Both the position numbers and the translations under genes were made by a program. A stretch of 64,000 nt of DNA from HKCCE3408 sp039183205 (GTDB lineage: Bacteria > Pseudomonadota > Alphaproteobacteria > Rhodobacterales > Rhodobacteraceae), in the NCBI GenBank assembly GCA_039183205.1, contig JBCDBR010000001.1, forward strand, positions 124,001-188,000, in the 5' to 3' direction. The first letter of the stretch is position 1. The number at the start of each line of letters is the position of its first letter. The notes beneath the pieces were generated by a model. The model searched no databases, was not told the DNA's origin, and worked only from the letters and a program-made list of their open reading frames with translations. Below, piece by piece: positions 34,697-42,916 of this stretch.

Positions 34697-35308
34697 ATGA
34701 ACCAACCCAGTTCGATTGAGATACGCGGCATCAAGGTCTTTTCTGGTTGGCTCGACCACCCGGCACAATTGGCGATGGCCAACGACGTCGCAGCGGTGCT
34801 TTCCCAGGCGCCGTTGGTGGATCAGGTCACGCCGCGGGGCAAAAAAATGCGCGTCCGGATGAGCGCGGCCGGCCAGTTTGGTTGGATCACCGACCGCAAA
34901 GGCTATCGCTACGAACGGCGGCATCCAGGCGGGCAGGATTGGCCGCCGATCCCTGCATCTGTTCTTGGCGCGTGGCATGCTCTTTGCCCTGGGGCCCGTG
35001 CGCCGGAATGCTGCTTGATCAACCATTACAATCAAAGCGCGCGCATGGGGTTGCACCAGGATCGAGATGAGGCCGATTTCGCGCAACCGGTTTTGTCGAT
35101 TTCGCTCGGCGATGACGCATTGTTTCGGATTGGCAATGAAACGCGTGGCGGCAAGACCGAGAGCATTTGGCTGAGATCTGGCGATGTTTTGGTGATGGGC
35201 GGCTCTGCGCGGCTGCGCTTCCACGGGATTGATCGGATCCGGCCGGGCTCCTGCACGCTTTGGCCCGATGGCGGGCGGATCAACCTGACGCTCCGGGTTG
35301 TGACATAG
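34697..35308 (+). CDS. alkB: AlkB-type alpha-ketoglutarate/iron dioxygenase
   Basis: AlkB repairs N-methylated bases in DNA and RNA by oxidative demethylation. The 203-residue protein has the iron-binding HQDRDEADFAQPVLSISLGD (HxD) near residue 124, the later FHGIDRI histidine near 182, the 2-oxoglutarate-binding RINLTLR at the C-terminus, and the substrate motif INHYNQSARMGLHQD. The ATG at 34697 follows AAGGGA. It is divergent from dnaK, so its 5' region carries the dnaK heat-shock promoter. Confidence 0.93.
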   Translation: MNQPSSIEIRGIKVFSGWLDHPAQLAMANDVAAVLSQAPLVDQVTPRGKKMRVRMSAAGQFGWITDRKGYRYERRHPGGQDWPPIPASVLGAWHALCPGARAPECCLINHYNQSARMGLHQDRDEADFAQPVLSISLGDDALFRIGNETRGGKTESIWLRSGDVLVMGGSARLRFHGIDRIRPGSCTLWPDGGRINLTLRVVT

Positions 35309-35455
35309 CACCGCGTTCGCACTGAGATCGAATGAGCGACACCGCAAACAGGCGGCCCTGGACGCCAAGACCGTCTTCGTCCGGATCAAGATCGCGGCAA
35401 TGCCGTTGGTCTGTCCACGGTCCGAAATAAACCCACAAAGTGGGCCGAAGCCATC

Positions 35456-36277
35456 TTATCTGCGTGCGTTCCAGCTGGCCGAGGCATATTGGCGCGTCAC
35501 ATGTTCCCCGATAAAGCCGATGAGGGTGAGCGCGACACAGACATAAAACGCGTATTCCCAGTTGGTATACCGCGGCACGTAGTCGGCAAATGTAAATCCG
35601 CGTGCTTGATCGATGATGTGAAAAAGTGGGTTCCAAGCAAACATCGCCACCATGCCCGACCCAAGGCTATTGGCCACGAACATTTTGCCCGATGCAATCA
35701 TATTCGCGCGCGTCCAGACGGATTGTAGGATCGTCACGACGTCCGGCATCCAGGGTTTTGCTGCGCGCAACACCATTCCAACGGCGATGCCGCTGAACCA
35801 CGCCAGCAAGTACATCCCAAAGGCAGCCGGCCAATTGGCGATGCTGACAGGTTCAATGAGCGTATGAACGAAGAAAATGATGATCAACAGAGCTAAGGTC
35901 TGCAAATACAAGACTTGCAGCGCAGACGACAAAATCGCGACAAGCGTGTTCATGGGCGCATGCTGCATCATCGGCGAGGCCGGTCCTTCGGCTTGCATGA
36001 TCGCCATCATCGCCTTGATATGCGTAAGGTAGAGGTAAATACCTGACAGCAGATAGACGATGAAATTGCCGCGGATTGCCGCGGATCGAAGGCCTAAAAT
36101 AGCAAACATCATATAAAACGCCGCAACGAACAGCACCGCTTGCAGCACGTTCATCAACAATCCGACCATAGCGTTGCCATGTGCCTGGCGGACTTTGCGC
36201 ACCGCGGTGATATATGTCAGCTCCAGCATCGACAGGATCACTGCCAAAGTCGATTGCCGGCGACGGGCCTCGAACAT
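35456..36277 (-). CDS. ABC-2 type polysaccharide-export permease (KpsM-like)
   Basis: The 273-residue protein has six predicted membrane segments, for example MVGLLMNVLQAVLFVAAFYM, FIVYLLSGIYLYLTHI and LALLIIIFFVHTLI, the layout of KpsM/RkpT capsule or LPS exporters. The C-terminal NPLFHIIDQARGFTFADYVPRYTNWEYA is typical of this family. The ATG at 36277 opens the gene. No ATP-binding partner (KpsT-like) is next to it: the 147 bases after the stop hold nothing recognisable and then comes alkB. It is divergent from cysQ. Likely role: export of a surface glycan built by the genes to its right, but the ATPase must be elsewhere. Confidence 0.82.
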   Translation of the reverse strand: MFEARRRQSTLAVILSMLELTYITAVRKVRQAHGNAMVGLLMNVLQAVLFVAAFYMMFAILGLRSAAIRGNFIVYLLSGIYLYLTHIKAMMAIMQAEGPASPMMQHAPMNTLVAILSSALQVLYLQTLALLIIIFFVHTLIEPVSIANWPAAFGMYLLAWFSGIAVGMVLRAAKPWMPDVVTILQSVWTRANMIASGKMFVANSLGSGMVAMFAWNPLFHIIDQARGFTFADYVPRYTNWEYAFYVCVALTLIGFIGEHVTRQYASASWNARR

Positions 36278-36345
36278 CTGAGCCTCTTGGAATTCTCGCT
36301 CCGCTAAACGATAACGACCGCAACCTTAACGATCAATCAAGCTCG

Positions 36346-37170
36346 ATGTTTCATCGGCGGAGGTGCGCCATAGTTGATCCAGAAGCATTGGTCCTGACGT
36401 TTCGCCGTCTTGCGATACTGGCGGGTGATCGGATCATGGAGATTTACGAACGCAGCGACATGGGCGTCGAAACCAAATCCGATGACAGCCCCGTCACGGC
36501 CGCCGATAGGGCGGCAGACGCGCTGATCTCCGACGGACTTCGCGCCGCCTTTCCCAACCTGGCCCTGGTGACGGAGGAACAGGCCGAAAGCCATCTAAAA
36601 ACCGCGGATACGTTTTTGATCGTCGATCCGTTGGACGGCACCAAGGAATTCATCAAGCGGCGAGGAGATTTTACCGTCAATATCGCGCTCGTCGAACACG
36701 GCGTACCGACATACGGTGTGGTTTTCGCACCCGCTAAGGAGCGGCTTTTTTATACCGACGCCGCGGGCGTAAGTGTTGAAGAGAGTGGGCCGTTTGATCC
36801 CGACACAATCGGAGATACCGCACCGATCAATGTATCGGTTCCCGACAATGCGGCGCTGCGTATTGTTGCGTCGAAATCGCACCGGGATCAGGCCACCGAC
36901 GATTACATCGGCAAATATGCGACGCGGGAAACCAAGAGCGCCGGATCGTCGCTAAAATTCTGCCTGGTCGCCACCGGTGAGGCGGACATTTATCCACGGC
37001 TCGGCCCGACCATGGAATGGGACACCGCCGCCGGCGATGCCGTTCTTCGTGGCGCCGGCGGCCGCGTTGTCCGGTTCGACGATCATGCCGTGTTCACCTA
37101 TGGCAAGGAAGACTACCGCAACGGATTTTTCATTGCCTATGCGCCGGGCGTAGAGCTCAAAGCGCCTTAG
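36346..37170 (+). CDS. cysQ: 3'(2'),5'-bisphosphate nucleotidase CysQ (start uncertain)
   Basis: CysQ hydrolyses 3'-phosphoadenosine 5'-phosphate (PAP), the by-product of PAPS-dependent sulfotransferases and of sulfate assimilation. The inositol-monophosphatase fold motifs are clear: SDDSPVTAADRAADAL, TEEQAE, IVDPLDGTKEFIKRRGDF, and the C-terminal MEWDTAAGDAVLRGAGG. The first in-frame ATG is at 36346 and gives 274 residues, but a GGAGG at 36359-36363 is placed 6 bases before an in-frame ATA (36370), where homologs usually start. TTG at 36388 is another choice. It is followed by kdsB after 4 bases. Confidence 0.9.
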   Translation: MFHRRRCAIVDPEALVLTFRRLAILAGDRIMEIYERSDMGVETKSDDSPVTAADRAADALISDGLRAAFPNLALVTEEQAESHLKTADTFLIVDPLDGTKEFIKRRGDFTVNIALVEHGVPTYGVVFAPAKERLFYTDAAGVSVEESGPFDPDTIGDTAPINVSVPDNAALRIVASKSHRDQATDDYIGKYATRETKSAGSSLKFCLVATGEADIYPRLGPTMEWDTAAGDAVLRGAGGRVVRFDDHAVFTYGKEDYRNGFFIAYAPGVELKAP

Positions 37171-37174
37171 ATTT

Positions 37175-37975
37175 ATGACGGTGGTTTGTGTGATACCTGC
37201 GCGGTATGCCTCCAGCCGTTTTCCTGGCAAGCCTTTGGCAATGCTGAAAGGTTCTACCGGAGAGGCGCGTAGTTTGATCGAACGCACCTGGCGCGTCGCT
37301 TGCGAGGTTCCCGAGTTCGACCAAGTTCTGGTTGCCACGGATGATGCGCGCATTGCCGATGCCGTCGCGACATTCGGCGGGGCGGTCGCGATGACATCGT
37401 CGGAGGCTAAAAACGGAACGGAGCGCTGCGCCGAAGTTCTCGTGCAACGGGCGGAGCGGCCCGAGATGATCGTGAATTTGCAAGGTGATGCGCCGCTCAC
37501 GCCACCATGGTTTTTGTCCCAGCTGGTCGCGGCGTTGCGTGCACGACCGGACGTCGACGTAGCCACCCCCGTTCTGCAATGCGACGGTCAGACTTTGGCG
37601 GCCTTTCAAGCCGACAGGATGGCCGGACGCGTCGGGGGAACAACGGCCGTCTTTGGGGCCCAAAACCAGGCGCTGTATTTCTCAAAAGAGGTGATCCCCT
37701 TTACGGCGCAACGTTACGAACCGGGCAGTTTTACGCCGGTTTTTCACCATGTCGGCGTTTATGCCTACCGACCCTCGGCGCTCATGTCCTATCTTCGCCA
37801 AGAGCCTGGGCCGCTTGAGCAAAATGAGGGCTTGGAACAACTGAGGTTTCTCGAACACGGCGCGCGGTTGCTTTGCGTGGAGGTTGACGCCATCGGGCGC
37901 AAATTCTGGGAGCTGAATAACCCAGAAGACGTGCCGCGCATCGAAGCGATGATGCTAGAGATGGCTATGCCGTAG
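37175..37975 (+). CDS. kdsB: 3-deoxy-manno-octulosonate cytidylyltransferase KdsB
   Basis: KdsB activates KDO with CTP to CMP-KDO for lipid A core or capsule. The 266-residue protein opens VVCVIPARYASSRFPGKPLA, has VLVATDD near 50, the family motif NGTERCAEV near 80, and NLQGDAPLTPP near 100, and HHVGVYAYRP near 189. Most KdsB enzymes read NLQGDEP here; the Asp in LQGDAP is kept. It is 4 bases after cysQ. Because capsule loci often carry an extra kdsB, it may serve capsule rather than, or as well as, lipopolysaccharide. Confidence 0.92.
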   Translation: MTVVCVIPARYASSRFPGKPLAMLKGSTGEARSLIERTWRVACEVPEFDQVLVATDDARIADAVATFGGAVAMTSSEAKNGTERCAEVLVQRAERPEMIVNLQGDAPLTPPWFLSQLVAALRARPDVDVATPVLQCDGQTLAAFQADRMAGRVGGTTAVFGAQNQALYFSKEVIPFTAQRYEPGSFTPVFHHVGVYAYRPSALMSYLRQEPGPLEQNEGLEQLRFLEHGARLLCVEVDAIGRKFWELNNPEDVPRIEAMMLEMAMP

Positions 37976-38188
37976 CCATAGCGGCTGGGAAAGACGAAAT
38001 TATGCACAATTCGCCATCAGCCTTAGAATTGTCGCTATTTGGGCCAAATCATGCCGTCGTCCTAGGATCACGCAGACATGCCGGCTTTGGCTTAGCGGCG
38101 AAATTCTTTATGTGCGAAATAGTCGGTTATTCCCCTTGTGCGAACGTTTGGAAACCGCGAGTCGGGGTATGACGGTTAAGGAGTGGCT

Positions 38189-39082
38189 ATGAAGAAACGT
38201 GTGACAAAGGCGATTTTTCCCGTTGCCGGGCTCGGCACGCGGTTTCTTCCAGCCACAAAATCGATCCCGAAAGAGATCATGACACTCGTCGACCGTCCCT
38301 TGATCCAGTACGCAATCGACGAAGCGCGCGCGGCCGGCATTAAGGAGTTCATTTTCGTGACCTCACGCGGCAAATCCGCGCTTGAGGATTACTTCGACAA
38401 CGCGCCTGAACTTGAAAACACGCTGCGAAAAAAGGGCAAGAAGGATCTGCTTGGCATGCTCAAGCAGACCAATATGGATTCCGGCGCCATCGCCTATGTA
38501 CGGCAGACGAAGCCGCTTGGGCTCGGCCATGCCGTATGGTGCGCGCGACGCTTGCTCGGCAACGAACCCTTTGCAGTAATCTTGCCCGATGACGTGATCG
38601 CCGCGGAGGTGCCTTGCCTCCAGCAGATGGTTGAGGCGCATGCCGAAACCGGCGGCAACATGGTCGCGGCCATGGAGGTTCCGGAAAGCAAAATCTCCTC
38701 TTATGGCGTGCTCGATATCAAGCAAGACATGGGATCGGTGGTAACCGTGAGCGGTATGGTCGAAAAACCCAAAACCGAGGACGCCCCATCCAACCTTGCC
38801 GTGATTGGCCGCTATATTCTTACCCCGCAAGTGATGAACAACCTCAACAAGAAAAAGTCCGGCGCCGGCGGTGAGATACAGCTGACCGATGCGATTGCGC
38901 AGGAGATTACAGAATCCGACAATGTCCATGGGTTCCGTTTCCGCGGGCAGCGTTTCGATTGCGGATCGAAAGCAGGATTTTTGCAAGCGACGGTGGCATT
39001 CGGCCTGGCACGAGACGATTTGCGAGACGAATTTGGCCAGTTTCTCAACGAAGTGACCATGTCGCCTAAAGCGGCAGAATAG
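38189..39082 (+). CDS. galU: UTP-glucose-1-phosphate uridylyltransferase GalU
   Basis: GalU makes UDP-glucose for surface glycans. The 297-residue protein has the nucleotide motif FPVAGLGTRFLPATKSIPKEIM near 10-31, FILPDDV-like AVILPDDVIAAEVPCL near 131, VEKPKTEDAPSNLAVIGRYIL near 193, and FRGQRFDCGSKAGFLQA near 252. The ATG at 38189 has AAGGAG 6 bases upstream. A 213-base gap before it probably holds its promoter. It opens a run with three glycosyltransferase genes and a sulfotransferase. Confidence 0.95.
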   Translation: MKKRVTKAIFPVAGLGTRFLPATKSIPKEIMTLVDRPLIQYAIDEARAAGIKEFIFVTSRGKSALEDYFDNAPELENTLRKKGKKDLLGMLKQTNMDSGAIAYVRQTKPLGLGHAVWCARRLLGNEPFAVILPDDVIAAEVPCLQQMVEAHAETGGNMVAAMEVPESKISSYGVLDIKQDMGSVVTVSGMVEKPKTEDAPSNLAVIGRYILTPQVMNNLNKKKSGAGGEIQLTDAIAQEITESDNVHGFRFRGQRFDCGSKAGFLQATVAFGLARDDLRDEFGQFLNEVTMSPKAAE

Positions 39083-39090
39083 CAATCTAA

Positions 39091-40110
39091 ATGCTGGACG
39101 ATCTGCGCAACGCCTACCGTCTGCGTTGGCGTCGGCGAGAATTTCTGTGGCGGAGTTGGCGTGCGCGCCATGCATTGACACCGCGTAAGGTCCGTGTCCC
39201 AGGAACGGGTATCCTTTGCTTTTCGTGCATCCGCAACGAGGCAGAGCGCCTGCCGTATTTCTTGACCCATTATCGGAATTTGGGCGTGCGGCATTTTTTG
39301 TTCGTCGTCAACGACAGTACCGATGACAGTGCAGCCTTTTTGGCCGGGCAACCCGATACATCCGTCTGGGAAACCAAGCAAAGTTACAAACAGGCGCGGT
39401 TCGGGATGGACTGGCTCGGCTGGCTGCTAGGCCGCTTTGGTTCAGGTCGTTGGTGCCTGACGGTCGACGCTGATGAATTGCTGATTTACCCGCACTGGCG
39501 AGATCGTCCATTGCAGGATTTGGTCGCCCATTTGGATGCGGAGGACCGCCAGAGTTTCGGCGCCCTGACCGTCGATTTGTACCCGCGCGAAAGGCTCAGC
39601 GCTGCGGCGGATGCGGAAAACCCATTGGATGCGTTGGAATGGTTCGATCCAGGACCCTACCGCCAAAGCACGCAGCGGCATCTTGGCGTTGACCTGTTTC
39701 AAGGGGGCGTCCGCGACCGGCTTTTATTTTCCTCTGCGCCATCGCGAGCTCCGACGATGAACAAGGCGCCCTTGGTGAAATGGTATTGGCGCTACGCCTA
39801 TATGAATTCCACCCATTCGCTGTTGCCGCCACGGTTAAATGACGTGTTTTCTTTGCCCGATCAGGGCGTTCTTTCCGGCGCGCTGTTGCATACGAAATTC
39901 CTCCCTTCGATTGTGCCGCGATCAGCGGAGGAAAAGGAAAGACAGCAGCATTTTGCAAGATCAGAGGCCCACAACGCCTACTACGATGCCTTGGCGGCCG
40001 ATCCGGTTTTGTGGTCCGCGGATCATTCTGTGCGCTTTGAGGATTGGCGGCAATTGGCTTCAATGGGTCTATTGGGCACCGGCGCTTGGGGCGAGGCGGT
40101 CGCCCGCTAA
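39091..40110 (+). CDS. GT2-like glycosyltransferase, tandem copy A
   Basis: The 339-residue protein belongs to the glycosyltransferase family 2 group with the Glyco_tranf_2_4-type domain. It has a basic N-terminus, then GILCFSCIRNEAERLPYFLTHYRNLG, FVVNDSTDDS, and a DxD nucleotide-sugar site in WCLTVDADELLIYP near 130. The start is 8 bases after galU. It is clearly a paralog of the next gene (shared ARFGMDW, NKxPLVKW/RW, RYAYxxSTHxLLP). Sugar donor and acceptor are unknown. Likely soluble or membrane-associated on the cytoplasmic side. Confidence 0.85.
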   Translation: MLDDLRNAYRLRWRRREFLWRSWRARHALTPRKVRVPGTGILCFSCIRNEAERLPYFLTHYRNLGVRHFLFVVNDSTDDSAAFLAGQPDTSVWETKQSYKQARFGMDWLGWLLGRFGSGRWCLTVDADELLIYPHWRDRPLQDLVAHLDAEDRQSFGALTVDLYPRERLSAAADAENPLDALEWFDPGPYRQSTQRHLGVDLFQGGVRDRLLFSSAPSRAPTMNKAPLVKWYWRYAYMNSTHSLLPPRLNDVFSLPDQGVLSGALLHTKFLPSIVPRSAEEKERQQHFARSEAHNAYYDALAADPVLWSADHSVRFEDWRQLASMGLLGTGAWGEAVAR

Positions 40111-40205
40111 TCATCGATTTACCTTGTTGACGTTTACGTATCGGCGGTGTGCCGGTATCTTTGTTGCATAGCCCGGCACTGAACCGGGGCAGTACAGGGC
40201 GAACC

Positions 40206-41219
40206 ATGAAGGCGATCGAGCGCTACGGCCTGAGATTGAAGCGAAAACGCTACCTTGTGCGGGCCTGGCGAAAGGGCCGGGGGCTAGAGCTTGCCGTGGA
40301 TCGCACCTGGGCCATCCAGCCAAGTGATGTTCTGTGTTTTTGTACGCTCCGCAATGAACGTCTACGCCTGCCTTATTTCCTGAAATACTATCGGGATCGC
40401 GGCGTCCGGCACTTTCTGTTCATCGACAACAGTAGCACCGACGGTAGCCAAACCTATCTCTTGGATCAGCCAGATTGCTCGGTCTGGACGACGGGCGCCA
40501 GCTATAAGCGGGCGCGCTTTGGCATGGATTGGATCAACCATCTGCTGGCGCGCTACGGTCATGGGCATTGGTGCCTTACCGTCGATGCGGACGAATTTCT
40601 GGTCTATCCGTATTGCGATACGCGACCGCTACCGGCGCTGACCTATTGGCTAGAAAATGCCGGGGTGCGGGCCTTTGGCACGATGGTCTTGGATATGTAT
40701 CCGAAGGGACCCGTGGCGGATGCGCCGTGCCGTGAGGGCGAGGATCCCTTTGAGCAAGCCTGTTGGTTTGATAGCGGGAATTATACGATTTCCCGCAATT
40801 GGGAATTTGGAAACCTCTGGATCCAGGGCGGCCCGCGGGCGCGTCATTTTTTTCCAAACGCACCGCTGGACGCGCCGGCACTTAACAAAATTCCTCTCGT
40901 GCGGTGGAACCGCAGATATGCCTATGTCAGTTCGACCCATATGCTCTTGCCACGAGGGCTCAATCTGGTCTTCGACGAATGGGGCGGTGAAAAGGCCTCC
41001 GGCATTTTGATGCATGCCAAGTTCCTCAACACCTTTGGGGCCAAGGCCGAAGAGGAATTGAAGCGGCGCGAGCACTACGCCCGTGGGCGCGAATATGAGG
41101 CGTATATCATCGACGGGACTGCGCGCAGCCCGAATTTCTGGAACACCTGGTCCGAACGTTTCATCGATTGGCGGCAGCTGGAAATCCTCGGCCTGATGTC
41201 AAAGGGCAATTGGGCATGA
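40206..41219 (+). CDS. GT2-like glycosyltransferase, tandem copy B
   Basis: The 337-residue protein is the second copy of the same GT2-like family: VLCFCTLRNERLRLPYFLKY, FIDNSSTDGS, RFGMDWINHLL, and WCLTVDADEFLVYP with the DxD site. The ATG at 40206 fits the paralog's N-terminus; the frame extends to 40149 without support. Its stop overlaps the next gene as ATGA. The first copy lacks matching DNA in the 95-base gap, so the duplication is old. Confidence 0.86.
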   Translation: MKAIERYGLRLKRKRYLVRAWRKGRGLELAVDRTWAIQPSDVLCFCTLRNERLRLPYFLKYYRDRGVRHFLFIDNSSTDGSQTYLLDQPDCSVWTTGASYKRARFGMDWINHLLARYGHGHWCLTVDADEFLVYPYCDTRPLPALTYWLENAGVRAFGTMVLDMYPKGPVADAPCREGEDPFEQACWFDSGNYTISRNWEFGNLWIQGGPRARHFFPNAPLDAPALNKIPLVRWNRRYAYVSSTHMLLPRGLNLVFDEWGGEKASGILMHAKFLNTFGAKAEEELKRREHYARGREYEAYIIDGTARSPNFWNTWSERFIDWRQLEILGLMSKGNWA

Positions 41220-42913
41220 GCAGCTTAGGTTTTGTCATGCTGTGCCACACTGCGTTGGATCGCGCGGCCGACGTTGCCCGATATTGGGCGGAACGTGATT
41301 GCCCGGTGGTCATCCACGTCGACAAACGCGTTGAGGCCGCGGAGTTCAATGCGCTTAAGGACCAACTGTCCGGTCTTTGGAACGTGCGGTTTTCCATGCG
41401 CTTTGCCTGCGAATGGGGGACCTGGTCGCTGGTTCAGGCCAGCCAATCAGCGTCTGAGGTCTTGCTGCGGGAATTTATTGACGTGCGCCATGTTTATTTG
41501 GCGTCCGGCGCGTGCCTGCCTTTGCGTCCGGTTGAGGAATTGAGGGCCTATCTGGCCGAACGGCCGCGTACCGACTTCATCGAAAGCGTGACAACCGAGG
41601 ATGTCGATTGGACGGTCGGCGGCCTTGCCGAGGAACGATTTCGCATGCGGTTCCCGTTTTCCTGGAAACGGCAGCGTTGGCTCTTTGATCGAAGCGTCGA
41701 ATTGCAGCGGCGCTATGGTGCGACGCGGCGCATCCCTGACGGGGTTGACCCGCATTTGGGCAGCCAATGGTGGTGTCTGACCAGACAGACGCTTTCAGCG
41801 ATCCTAGCCGATCCGCAACGCAGGCGATTTGACCGATATTTCCGTACGGTTTGGATACCGGACGAAAGCTATTTTCAGACCTTGGTCCGACGATATGCCC
41901 GAGATCTTGAAAGCCGGTCGCTCACGTTGTCCAAGTTCGACTACCATGGCAAACCGCACGTCTTTTACGATGATCATTTGCAGCTTTTGCAGCGTTCCGA
42001 TTGCTTTTTGGCGCGCAAGGTTTGGCCTCGGGCGGTCACGCTCTACGACACGTTTCTGAACTTGGGCCCCGCCCAGGCACCATTTTCGCCGCCTGCACCA
42101 GCAAAAATTGATCGGGTCTTTACCAAGGCGAAAGAGCGGCGCATGCGGGGACGGCGCGGGCTGTATATGGCAGGGCGCTTTCCGCGTAATGATTGGGAAA
42201 ATGGCCGCACCGCAGCGCCCTATACAATTTGCCACGGCTTTGACGCTGTGTTTTCAGATTTTGATGGCTGGCTGTCGCGGCGAACAGGGTTACGCGTGCA
42301 CCGCCACCTCTTTGCGCCGGAGAACGCGGAATTTGCCGAAGGTCGCCATGATTTTTCCGGCGGTTTGACAAACGACGCGGCGCTACGCGATTACAATCCA
42401 GGGCAATTCATCGCCAACTTGGTCTGGAATACCCGCGGCGAGCGGCAGGTGTTTCAATTTGGCCCAGGCGACCGGCAAGAGATTGTGCCCTTTCTCGCAG
42501 GCGATCAAAACGCTGCATTTTGGGTCGTATCGGGTGCCTGGATCGTCCCGCTATTCCACGCCAATATCGATTTTGCCGACATTCGCAAAGAGGCTGCACG
42601 CCTGCAGCGCATTGAGGCGGCCTATTTGGAAACCTTGCGCAGCCTTTCGACCCGCGCTGCGCTGCACATTTGGACCTTGGCGGACTTTCTCGATCAACCG
42701 ATCGAGCATTTGCAGCATCTTTTGGATCATATCGCCGGTCCGGCCGCGCCGCGCCTGACGGAAGTCCCGATTATGGCGGACGTGTCCGGGCTGCAAAAAT
42801 TTGTTCAAAACCTCAAGAATCAAGGAATGAACCCGTATTTGGTTGGCGATATGGATCAAGCCAAAAGGCCGGCGAACCCGCCCAAACGCATTAAGCCATA
42901 TCTGGTTCAGTAA
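41216..42913 (+). CDS. GT14-like (core-2/I-branching type) glycosyltransferase with large C-terminal domain
   Basis: The 565-residue protein starts SSLGFVMLCHTALDRAADVARYW and carries the beta-1,6-N-acetylglucosaminyltransferase-like domain over about residues 1-280: VIHVDKRVEAAEF, LASGACLPLRPVEEL, SQWWCLTRQTLSAI, and IPDESYFQTLV. The remaining 280 residues (about 285-565) form a separate domain, which I associate with DUF5927, starting near RGLYMAGRFPRNDWENG and ending in a basic, Pro-rich tail. The start overlaps the previous stop as ATGA, so the genes are coupled. Substrates are unknown; branching of a surface glycan is a guess. Confidence 0.84.
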   Translation: MSSLGFVMLCHTALDRAADVARYWAERDCPVVIHVDKRVEAAEFNALKDQLSGLWNVRFSMRFACEWGTWSLVQASQSASEVLLREFIDVRHVYLASGACLPLRPVEELRAYLAERPRTDFIESVTTEDVDWTVGGLAEERFRMRFPFSWKRQRWLFDRSVELQRRYGATRRIPDGVDPHLGSQWWCLTRQTLSAILADPQRRRFDRYFRTVWIPDESYFQTLVRRYARDLESRSLTLSKFDYHGKPHVFYDDHLQLLQRSDCFLARKVWPRAVTLYDTFLNLGPAQAPFSPPAPAKIDRVFTKAKERRMRGRRGLYMAGRFPRNDWENGRTAAPYTICHGFDAVFSDFDGWLSRRTGLRVHRHLFAPENAEFAEGRHDFSGGLTNDAALRDYNPGQFIANLVWNTRGERQVFQFGPGDRQEIVPFLAGDQNAAFWVVSGAWIVPLFHANIDFADIRKEAARLQRIEAAYLETLRSLSTRAALHIWTLADFLDQPIEHLQHLLDHIAGPAAPRLTEVPIMADVSGLQKFVQNLKNQGMNPYLVGDMDQAKRPANPPKRIKPYLVQ

Positions 42914-42916
42914 ACC

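Noticed and set aside
34559..35389. 276-codon minus-strand frame opposite alkB
   Set aside because: Antisense to a well-supported AlkB gene and without family motifs.
35309..35455. Possible kpsT remnant or Excalibur-like frame between alkB and the permease
   Set aside because: No ATPase motifs on either strand; the DPDEDG string is isolated and lacks the Excalibur Cys pattern.
36326..36340. CtrA-like TTAA-N7-TCAA before cysQ
   Set aside because: One mismatch in a short motif and no other support.
37961..37979. 7-base hairpin at the kdsB stop
   Set aside because: Short stem overlapping the stop codon, no U run; likely chance.
38363..39181. 272-codon minus-strand frame opposite galU
   Set aside because: Antisense shadow of galU.
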